Source: Azospirillum sp. B510
GTDB taxonomy: Bacteria; Pseudomonadota; Alphaproteobacteria; Azospirillales; Azospirillaceae
Assembly (NCBI RefSeq): GCF_000010725.1
Contig: NC_013858.1
Location: 310,001 to 374,000, forward strand
Direction: 5' to 3'
DNA: 64,000 nt
Both the position numbers and the translations under genes were made by a program. Positions 33,933 through 40,493 of this stretch are shown here, piece by piece. The notes beneath the pieces were generated by a model. The model did no database searches. It worked only from the letters and a program-made list of their open reading frames with translations, and was not told the DNA's origin. The first letter of the stretch is position 1. Every line of letters begins with the position of its first letter.

Positions 33933-35266
33933 TGCGGCCACTGCACCCCAAAGATTTCAGCGAGCATGGCATAGCTGGTCTCCAGATCGGTGGCCTCGCG
34001 CTTGCCCTGCTTCAGAAAGGCTTCCAGCGCCGGCTGGAAGTGGATCGCCTCGTCGACCTGCGGGTCGGTGCCGCGGCGATAGGCGCCGAGCCGGATCATC
34101 TCCGCCATGTTGTCGTAGGAGGACAGCAGGCGCCGGGCATGGCCGACCAGTTCATTCTCGTTCGCCGTGTTGCAGCCGGGCATGGTGCGCGACACGCTGC
34201 GCAGGATGTTGATGGCGGGGTAGCGCCCGCGCTCCCCGATCTGGCGCTCCATCACGATATGGCCGTCGAGGATGCCGCGCACGGCGTCGGCGATCGGTTC
34301 GTTGTGGTCGTCGCCGTCGACCAGCACGGTGAACAGGCCGGTGATGGTGCCCGACCCGACCACCCCCGGCCCGGCGCGCTCCAGCAGGCGCGGCAGTTCG
34401 GCGAAGACGGTCGGCGGATAGCCCTTGGTCGTCGGCGGTTCGCCCGCCGACAGGCCGATCTCGCGCTGGGCCATGGCGAAGCGGGTGACGCTGTCCATCA
34501 TGCACAGCACGTCGCGGCCCTGGTCGCGGAAATGCTCGGCCACCGCCAGCGTCATGTAGGCCGCCTGCTTGCGCATCAATGGCGCCTCGTCCGAGGTGGC
34601 GCAGACGACGACGCTGCGGGCCAGACCCTCCTCGCCCAGATCCTCGGTGATGAATTCCTGCAACTCGCGGCCGCGCTCGCCGATCAGCCCGATCACCGCC
34701 ACCTCGGCGGCGGAAAAGCGCGCCAGCATCGACATGACCGAGGATTTGCCGACACCCGATCCGGCGAAGATGCCCATGCGCTGGCCGCGGCAGCAGGTGA
34801 GAAAGGCGTTGATGGCGCGGATGCCCAGATCGAGCTTCTCGCCCACCCGGGCACGGGAATGGGCGTTGGGCGGGGTGTTGCGGATCGGCGTGCCCTGCGG
34901 CCCCTTGGGCAGCGGCCCCTTGCCGTCCACCGGTTCGCCCAGCGCGTTGACGACGCGGCCGAGCCAGGCGTCGGTGGGATAGATCATCGCCTGGTCGCCC
35001 GCCACCAGCGCGCGGCAACCCAGCCCGACCCCGTCCAGCGCGCCGAAGGGCATGGCGAGCGCCCGGCCCTGCCGGAAGCCCACCACCTCGCACGGAACCC
35101 GGCGGCGATCGCGCGTCTCGACGATGCAACGGCCGCCGACCGACAGCTCCTTCTCGATGCCGCCGACCTCGACCATCAGGCCCGACACGGCGGTGACGCG
35201 GCCGTAGCGGCTACAGTCGGGAATCTCGTCGATGTCACGGATCAACTGATCGATGTCGAACGGCAT
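33929..35266 (-). CDS. fliI: Flagellum-specific ATPase FliI
   Basis: 445-residue export ATPase related to F1-beta. It has the Walker A GSGVGKSS (residues 169-176), VIGLIGERGRELQEFI, Walker B in DVLCMMDSVTRFAMAQREIG and SAGEPPTTKGYPPTVFAELP, the last specific for FliI/type III ATPases. It energises unfolding and delivery of flagellar substrates. First gene of fliI-fliJ and divergent from ctrA, with which it shares a control region. Confidence 0.96.
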   Translation of the reverse strand: MPFDIDQLIRDIDEIPDCSRYGRVTAVSGLMVEVGGIEKELSVGGRCIVETRDRRRVPCEVVGFRQGRALAMPFGALDGVGLGCRALVAGDQAMIYPTDAWLGRVVNALGEPVDGKGPLPKGPQGTPIRNTPPNAHSRARVGEKLDLGIRAINAFLTCCRGQRMGIFAGSGVGKSSVMSMLARFSAAEVAVIGLIGERGRELQEFITEDLGEEGLARSVVVCATSDEAPLMRKQAAYMTLAVAEHFRDQGRDVLCMMDSVTRFAMAQREIGLSAGEPPTTKGYPPTVFAELPRLLERAGPGVVGSGTITGLFTVLVDGDDHNEPIADAVRGILDGHIVMERQIGERGRYPAINILRSVSRTMPGCNTANENELVGHARRLLSSYDNMAEMIRLGAYRRGTDPQVDEAIHFQPALEAFLKQGKREATDLETSYAMLAEIFGVQWPQ

Positions 35267-35337
35267 GGTTCGGATACCGGCGCCCCAAAGACGGGACGCC
35301 CTCCTATTAAGGGGTAGTTCTTCGGACAGCGGCGACG

Positions 35338-35433
35338 TTAACCACCTTGATCGTATCTTGCGATGGAAGGATTAACGTTGTGTAAGCGCTTGGCGCTGGC
35401 GTTAAGCTGAATCGTCTGTTAACTTGTGTAAAC
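35338..35433. promoter_or_regulatory. TTAA-rich control region between fliI and ctrA
   Basis: Four TTAA words lie within 85 bp of otherwise GC-rich DNA (35338, 35372, 35402, 35419), plus one at 35307. Two are in similar dyads, TTAACGTTGTGTAAG (35372-35386) and TTAACTTGTGTAAAC (35419-35433). TTAACCAC at 35338 resembles the TTAACCAT-type CtrA half-site. A GAATC (GANTC, CcrM site) lies at 35409-35413. These are the elements expected of an autoregulated, methylation-sensitive ctrA promoter, though no perfect TTAA-N7-TTAA is present. Confidence 0.5.
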
Positions 35434-35520
35434 GGAGTGGTTGAAATCGGTCATCAAGGACCGGGGGGCCGATCCGGGGTCGGGTTGCGAAAGCGCGCCA
35501 TCAAACGTCGGGATATCGCC

Positions 35521-36261
35521 ATGAGGGTTCTGCTGGTTGAAGACGACTCCTCCGTCGCGAAAAGCATCGAGCTGATGCTGAACACGGAAGGATTCATCGT
35601 CGACTCTACCGACCTGGGTGAAGACGGGCTGGAGATCGGCAAGCTCTATGACTATGACATCATCATTCTCGATTTGATGCTGCCGGACATCGATGGTTAC
35701 GAGGTTCTTCGCCGCCTGCGCGCCGCCCGCGTGACCACCCCGATCCTGATCCTCTCGGGCCTGACCGAGATGGACAACAAGATCAAGGGGCTGGGCTTCG
35801 GCGCCGACGATTACCTGACCAAACCCTTCGACAAGCGCGAATTGATCGCCCGCATCCAGGCCATCGTCCGCCGGTCGAAGGGCCATTCCGACAGCATCAT
35901 CCGCACCGGCCGCCTGACCGTCAATCTCGACACCCGGACGGTGGAGGTCGACCAGTCGCCGCTGCATCTGACCGGCAAGGAATACGGCATCCTGGAATTG
36001 TTGAGCCTGCGCAAGGGCACGACACTGACCAAGGAGATGTTCCTCAACCATCTCTATGGCGGGATGGACGAGCCGGAATTGAAGATCATCGACGTCTTCG
36101 TCTGCAAGCTGCGCAAGAAGCTGGCCGCCGCCACCCAAGGCGACAACTACATCGAAACGGTGTGGGGCCGTGGCTATGTGCTGCGCGATCCGCACGAGGA
36201 AATTGCCGAAGGCAATCCCCCGCCGCCGCCGCGCGTGCCGCAGCAGCAGGCCGCCGGCTGA
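35521..36261 (+). CDS. ctrA: Cell cycle response regulator CtrA
   Basis: 246-residue OmpR-type response regulator. The receiver has phospho-acceptor D51 in IIILDLMLPDIDGYEVLR, exactly as in Caulobacter CtrA, and the DNA-binding winged helix holds KEYGILELLSLRKGTTLTKE, HLYGGMDEPELKIIDVFVC and the end of the domain WGRGYVLRDP. The extreme C-terminus is Pro/Gln-rich. In non-Rhizobiales alphaproteobacteria CtrA mainly controls motility and is non-essential; the surrounding flagellar and che genes agree. The ATG at 35521 gives the canonical MRVLLVEDD start. Confidence 0.96.
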   Translation: MRVLLVEDDSSVAKSIELMLNTEGFIVDSTDLGEDGLEIGKLYDYDIIILDLMLPDIDGYEVLRRLRAARVTTPILILSGLTEMDNKIKGLGFGADDYLTKPFDKRELIARIQAIVRRSKGHSDSIIRTGRLTVNLDTRTVEVDQSPLHLTGKEYGILELLSLRKGTTLTKEMFLNHLYGGMDEPELKIIDVFVCKLRKKLAAATQGDNYIETVWGRGYVLRDPHEEIAEGNPPPPPRVPQQQAAG

Positions 36262-36492
36262 GGAATTCCCGGCCAGCCCGGTTTTTCTTTGGGGTCATCC
36301 AGCGTCCGGCGAGCTTTGTCCTTGAAAGCCGGGCCGGGCGTTCCCATGTGAGACGGGTCATTCTGCTTCGGACTGCGGGGCGATCAATCGCCCCCACGCT
36401 CAGCCTCCCCTTGCTTTGGACCTGTTCGCCCGCGCGGATCATCTTCGCCGGCACGGACTTCGGGGGGCCGCCAATCCCACACCCAGTCTGAT

Positions 36493-36515
36493 GCGCCGCA
36501 CCGGTGGTGCGGCGC
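36493..36515 (+). other. Stem-loop just upstream of the cold-shock gene
   Basis: GCGCCGCACC and GGTGCGGCGC pair perfectly around a 3-nt loop, followed by CCCTTTGCG. It ends 23 bp before the csp start. It could be the ctrA transcript terminator or a structured cold-shock leader; the sequence does not decide. Confidence 0.45.
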
Positions 36516-36538
36516 CCTTTGCGTCATGGGAGACAGAC

Positions 36539-36748
36539 ATGCCCGTCGGCACCGTCAAATGGTTCAACAGCACCAAGGGCTTCGGTTTCATTCAGCCGGA
36601 AAGCGGCGGCCCGGATGTGTTCGTTCACATCTCCGCTGTCGAACGCGCCGGGCTGCGCAGCCTGGTCGATGGCCAGAAGATTTCCTACGAGGAACAGCGC
36701 GATCCCAAGCGCGGCAAGACCTCGGCGGAAAATCTGAAGGCGGTCTGA
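36539..36748 (+). CDS. Cold-shock domain protein
   Basis: 69-residue CspA-type RNA chaperone. The ribonucleoprotein motifs KWFNSTKGFGFIQPE (RNP1) and DVFVHISAVERAG (RNP2) are intact. The ATG at 36539 follows GGGAG at normal spacing. A 277-bp leader separates it from ctrA, usual for cold-regulated csp genes, and a strong terminator ends the transcript, so it is monocistronic. Confidence 0.95.
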   Translation: MPVGTVKWFNSTKGFGFIQPESGGPDVFVHISAVERAGLRSLVDGQKISYEEQRDPKRGKTSAENLKAV

Positions 36749-36775
36749 CCGCCTGACCGCCGACCTGCGGAAAAA

Positions 36776-36803
36776 GGGGCATCGGGAAACCGGTGCCCTT
36801 TTT
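36776..36803 (+). terminator. Rho-independent terminator of the cold-shock gene
   Basis: GGGCATCGG pairs with CCGGTGCCC (one G-T pair) around a GAAA tetraloop, with A5 before and T5 after (36799-36803). Strong and potentially bidirectional. Confidence 0.88.
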
Positions 36804-36843
36804 CCGTGTTGACCTAATCCCCCTTGCCCAGAGGAGAACCGCG

Positions 36844-37050
36844 ATGGCTTTCAAACCGAACTACAACCAGCAGCGGGCAGAGCGCAACCGGGCCAAGGAA
36901 CAGAAGAAGCAGGAAAGACTGCAACGCCGCGAGGAGGGGGCCGCCGCCCGCCGCTCCGGCGAACAGGCCGACGGCGAACAGAGCGACCGGGACGGTGGAG
37001 CCGCAGAGGATGACGCCGCCCCGACCAGCACCGACACCAACAATGCCTGA
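36844..37050 (+). CDS. Small charged conserved-looking protein
   Basis: 68-residue hydrophilic protein: a basic helical first half (MAFKPNYNQQRAERNRAKEQ, then KKQERLQRREEG) and an acidic Asp/Glu/Ala-rich second half. The ATG at 36844 follows GAGGAG at good spacing. Likely disordered; the basic half may bind nucleic acid. No named family. It sits downstream of the csp terminator and 48 bp before another small gene in the same direction. Confidence 0.6.
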   Translation: MAFKPNYNQQRAERNRAKEQKKQERLQRREEGAAARRSGEQADGEQSDRDGGAAEDDAAPTSTDTNNA

Positions 37051-37098
37051 CCGGCCGGCCGCAAGCACGGCCGACCGCGACCATACGGAGGACAGGCC

Positions 37099-37323
37099 AT
37101 GGCCCGTCAGAAGAAACAGCCCGTCGAGAATGCCTTCGCGCTTTTCGACGTGATTTATCAGGATGGTGCCCGCACCTCGAACCGCAAGGTGCCGACCACC
37201 GACATCGACCAGTTCGACCGCGAGAACTCAATCCGCGCCTTCATCGAGGCACAGGACCGCAAGATCGCCGAGATGTCCGGCAACCCGCGCGGCCCGATCA
37301 AGTCGATCACGCCATCGGTGTGA
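37099..37323 (+). CDS. Small hypothetical protein
   Basis: 74-residue soluble protein (MARQKKQPVENAFALFDVIY) with a basic N-terminus, a central FDVIYQDGARTSNRKVP stretch and a helical C-terminal part (SIRAFIEAQDRKIAEMSG). A GGAGGAC element precedes the ATG. No family recognised. It probably shares a transcript with the small charged protein upstream and ends before a GC hairpin that separates it from cheR. Confidence 0.6.
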   Translation: MARQKKQPVENAFALFDVIYQDGARTSNRKVPTTDIDQFDRENSIRAFIEAQDRKIAEMSGNPRGPIKSITPSV

Positions 37324-37350
37324 CGGACCTTCCCGGTATGGTGACCGATC

Positions 37351-37373
37351 CGGGGGCGGCTTCTCCGCCCCCG
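37351..37373. terminator. GC hairpin between convergent transcripts
   Basis: CGGGGGCGG and CCGCCCCCG form a perfect 9-bp stem with a 5-nt loop between the small gene (plus) and cheR (minus). No T run; probable bidirectional terminator. Confidence 0.5.
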
Positions 37374-37419
37374 TCGCACCGACCGGCTCCCGGCGTTCCA
37401 GCGCTCGGCTTTCCGCCCC

Positions 37420-38259
37420 TCACGCCACCTTGGCGCCGGCGGCGGAGAAGCCGCCCAGGCTGTAGAGGCCGCGCTGCCCTTCCACCGGCTTGAACTTGTC
37501 GGTGATGCCCAGAACCGTCTCCGCGCCGCCCAGATACAGGACACCGTCCTGCGGCATCTGGCGGGCGATGGCCTCCAGAACCTTGGCCTTCGTCGGCTGA
37601 TCGAAATAGATCAGCACGTTGCGGCAGAAGACAATGTCGAACTGCCCCAGCGCCGACAAATCGCCCAGCAGGTTCCATTCGCGGAACGACACCATCTGGC
37701 GCAGCTGCTGGCTGATCTGCCACTTGTCGCCGTTCTGCTTGAAATGCTTGACCAGATGCGTGATCGGCAGGCCGCGCTGCACCTCGAACTGGGTGTAGAC
37801 GCCGGACTTCGCCCGCTCCACCATTTCCGCCGAGATGTCGGTGCCGACGATCTCGATGCGCCAGCCGGCCAGCTTCGCCGCCTCGTCGTTCAGGATCATC
37901 GACAGCGAATAGGCCTCCTGCCCCGACGAGCAGGCGGCCGACCAGATGCGCAAGGACCGCTTGGCGGCCCGCGCCTCCATCAGCTTCGGCAGCACCAGCT
38001 GCTTGAACTGGTCGAAGGGCTTCTGATCGCGGAAGAAGGACGACTCGTTGGTCGTCATCGCTTCCGTGATGTCGCGCAGCAGCGCCTCGTCCTTGCGGGT
38101 GCGGACGGTGGTCGCCAGCTCCTCAAGGCCCTTCATGTTCCACTTGCGCGCCACCGGCATCAGCCGGGATTCGAGCAGGTATGCCTTGTCCCGGGTCAGG
38201 ACCAGGCCGGAACGCTGCTTGAGCAGCGTGGAGAACATGTCGAAATCTTCGACTCTCAT
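37420..38259 (-). CDS. cheR: Chemoreceptor glutamate methyltransferase CheR
   Basis: 279-residue SAM-dependent methyltransferase that methylates chemoreceptor glutamates for adaptation. The N-terminal helical domain (DFDMFSTLLKQRSGLVLTRD) is followed by the SAM fold: IWSAACSSGQEAYSLSMIL, IEIVGTDISAEMVERAKSG and FDIVFCRNVLIYFD. The start overlaps the cheB stop (ATGA), so it is translationally coupled as the last gene of the cheAWYBR cluster. Confidence 0.96.
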   Translation of the reverse strand: MRVEDFDMFSTLLKQRSGLVLTRDKAYLLESRLMPVARKWNMKGLEELATTVRTRKDEALLRDITEAMTTNESSFFRDQKPFDQFKQLVLPKLMEARAAKRSLRIWSAACSSGQEAYSLSMILNDEAAKLAGWRIEIVGTDISAEMVERAKSGVYTQFEVQRGLPITHLVKHFKQNGDKWQISQQLRQMVSFREWNLLGDLSALGQFDIVFCRNVLIYFDQPTKAKVLEAIARQMPQDGVLYLGGAETVLGITDKFKPVEGQRGLYSLGGFSAAGAKVA

Positions 38260-39422
38260 GCTGCCCTCGACGCGAGCTTGCGGATGTGGGGACCGATTTC
38301 CTTGAGCGGCAGGATGGCGTTGCAGATGCCGGCTTGCGCCACCGCACCCGGCATGCCCCAGACCACGCTCGACGCCTCGTCCTGGGCGATCAGGGTACCG
38401 CCGCCATTGACCACGTCGGTGCAGCCCTTCAGCCCGTCCTGACCCATGCCGGTCAGGATGCAGGCCAGGATCTTGCGGCCACCGAAGGCCTTCAGGATCG
38501 ACCGCATCATCGGATCGACCGCCGGGCGGCAGAAATTCTCCGGCGGATCCTTGCTGAGCGTGATCACGTTCGCCCCCGCGCGCTGCGCCACCAGCATGTG
38601 GAAGTCGCCGGGCGCGATGTAGCAGCGGTTCTGCACGATCGGCTCGCCGTCCTTGGCCTCGCGCGCATCGATGCCGCATTGGCGGGTGATATGCTCGGCC
38701 AGGATGGTGGTGAAGGTCGCCGGCATGTGCTGGGTGATCAGGATCGGCTGGCTGACGCCGGCCTTCAGGTGCGACAACACCTCGAACAGCGCCTGCGGGC
38801 CGCCGGTCGAGCTGCCGATGGCGATCACGTCGGGCTTGGTCGCGATGGCCCCGGCCGGAGTCGGACGGGTGACGATCGGCCCGACCTCGCGCTTCAGCAG
38901 ACCGATGGGCGACGCCGGGGTCAGCGGACGGATCTCGCCGCGCGACCGCGACCCGGCGCGCCTGGCGGCGGCGCCCAGCGCCTTGACCTTGGCGACCAGC
39001 TCGCGCTTGAAATCCTCCGCCCCGCCGATCTCGCGGGTGGAGGTCGGCTTCGGGATATAGTCGGCGGCACCGGCGGACAGGCAGCGCAGCGAAACATCGG
39101 CCCCGCGCAGCGTCAGCGTCGAGGCCATGATGATCTTGACCTGGGGCGCCACCGCCAGCAGCTTCGGAATGGCGGTCAGCCCGTCCATCACCGGCATCTC
39201 GATGTCGAGGACGATGACGTCGATCGAATTGCGCTGCAACGAACTGACCGCCATCTGGCCATCGCCGACGGAGGTGACGACGCGGATCTCCGGGTCCCCC
39301 TCCAACGCGCGGGTCAGCAGGCCACGGATGACGGCGGAGTCGTCCACCACCATGACCCGGACGGGATCCGGATTGGCCGGTCGCGCGGTGGTGAGGGGAC
39401 CTCTGCCTAAACTGTCCGACAT
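38256..39422 (-). CDS. cheB: Protein-glutamate methylesterase CheB
   Basis: 388-residue two-domain enzyme that removes receptor methyl groups. Receiver: VMVVDDSAVIRGLL and phospho-acceptor D73 in VIVLDIEMPVMDG. Esterase: catalytic Ser in AIGSSTGGPQAL, His in ITQHMPATFT and Asp in LTGMGQDGLKG. The linker is long and basic (RRAGSRSRGEIR). Fourth gene of the che cluster, 116 bp after cheY. Confidence 0.96.
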   Translation of the reverse strand: MSDSLGRGPLTTARPANPDPVRVMVVDDSAVIRGLLTRALEGDPEIRVVTSVGDGQMAVSSLQRNSIDVIVLDIEMPVMDGLTAIPKLLAVAPQVKIIMASTLTLRGADVSLRCLSAGAADYIPKPTSTREIGGAEDFKRELVAKVKALGAAARRAGSRSRGEIRPLTPASPIGLLKREVGPIVTRPTPAGAIATKPDVIAIGSSTGGPQALFEVLSHLKAGVSQPILITQHMPATFTTILAEHITRQCGIDAREAKDGEPIVQNRCYIAPGDFHMLVAQRAGANVITLSKDPPENFCRPAVDPMMRSILKAFGGRKILACILTGMGQDGLKGCTDVVNGGGTLIAQDEASSVVWGMPGAVAQAGICNAILPLKEIGPHIRKLASRAA

Positions 39423-39538
39423 AAGGGCGATTCGCCTTTCAACTCGACGGGTTCAACGCGGCGTCTCCTGGCGTCCCCTCCGGGACGCTGTCCGGACCGC
39501 CCATGACCCTCGGATCACGGGGGCGGCTCGGGCAGGGG

Positions 39539-39904
39539 TCAGAGAAGGCCGACCTGCGCGAACTTGGTCTGGATGATGTCGCTGTCGAAGGGCTTCATGA
39601 TGTACTCGTTGGCCCCGGCGGACAGCGCTTCCTGAATGTGGGCGAGGTCGTTCTCGGTGGTGCAGAACACCACCTTGGGCTGGTCGCCCCCGCTCATCTT
39701 GCGCAGCCGGCGCAGGAACTCGATCCCCGTCATCACCGGCATGTTCCAGTCCAGCAGGATGGCGTCGGGCATCTGCACCGCGCAGGCTTCCATCGCCTGC
39801 TTGCCGTCCTCCGCCTCGGAGCAGGTGAAGCTCAGCTCTTCCAGGATCTTGCGTGCAACCTTGCGGACCACGCGGCTGTCATCGACCACCAGGCAGGATT
39901 TCAT
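39539..39904 (-). CDS. cheY: Chemotaxis response regulator CheY
   Basis: 121-residue single receiver domain with acidic pair in CLVVDDSRVVRKVAR, phospho-acceptor D52 in AILLDWNMPVMTG, the Thr region in VVFCTTENDL and switch lysine in YIMKPFDSD. In this cluster it would carry the CheA phosphoryl signal to the flagellar motor or to other targets. It lies 88 bp after cheW. Confidence 0.94.
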   Translation of the reverse strand: MKSCLVVDDSRVVRKVARKILEELSFTCSEAEDGKQAMEACAVQMPDAILLDWNMPVMTGIEFLRRLRKMSGGDQPKVVFCTTENDLAHIQEALSAGANEYIMKPFDSDIIQTKFAQVGLL

Positions 39905-39992
39905 TGCGGCAGGGCCTCAGGTCATCGGTTCGCGGGCGGGAAGCCGGACGGACGGAACGGCGCCCCCCTATCGGGAAGGGCGCCGCGATCCG

Positions 39993-40493
39993 TCAGGCCG
40001 CCTCTATGGTCGTGAAGTTGAGCAGACGCGGCACGTCCAGCACAACCATCAACTGGCCGTTCAGCCGGTAAATTCCGGTCGACACCTCACGCCAGCGCGG
40101 GTCCAGCGTCGCCGGGTTCCGCTCGAAGTCCTCCTTGGTCAGGCTCAGGACCTCACCGACCGAGTCGACCATCAGGCTGTACAGCTCGCCACGCAGATCG
40201 ACGACGATCGACATGCCGGGCTTGTCCTTCGGCCGGCCGGTCAGACCGAGCCGGAGACGGACGTCTATGGCGGTGACGATGCGGCCGCGCAGGTTCAGCG
40301 ATCCGGCGACCTCGGGCGGGGCCAGCGGGATACGGGTGATCCGCTGATGGCCCAGCACGTCCTGCACCTGAAGGACCGGGATGCCGAACATCTGGTCGGC
40401 GATCGTCATGGTCACATAGTCCTGGTTGCCGGAGGCGACGAGGTCGTCGCCCTTCGACTTGCGGACGGTGGACGGCAGCTTGGCGTTGCTCAT
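39993..40493 (-). CDS. cheW: Chemotaxis coupling protein CheW
   Basis: 166-residue CheW-domain protein (TMTIADQMFGIPVLQVQDVL, GSLNLRGRIVTAIDVRLRLG, MVDSVGEVLSL) that couples receptors to CheA. Its start overlaps the cheA stop by 4 bp. About 25 charged residues precede the CheW fold. Confidence 0.95.
   Translation of the reverse strand: MSNAKLPSTVRKSKGDDLVASGNQDYVTMTIADQMFGIPVLQVQDVLGHQRITRIPLAPPEVAGSLNLRGRIVTAIDVRLRLGLTGRPKDKPGMSIVVDLRGELYSLMVDSVGEVLSLTKEDFERNPATLDPRWREVSTGIYRLNGQLMVVLDVPRLLNFTTIEAA

Noticed and set aside
37160..37470. Arg/Ser-rich plus-strand frame over the small gene and che terminator
   Set aside because: Out-of-frame shadow of the 74-residue gene, running through a hairpin, with no ribosome-binding site.
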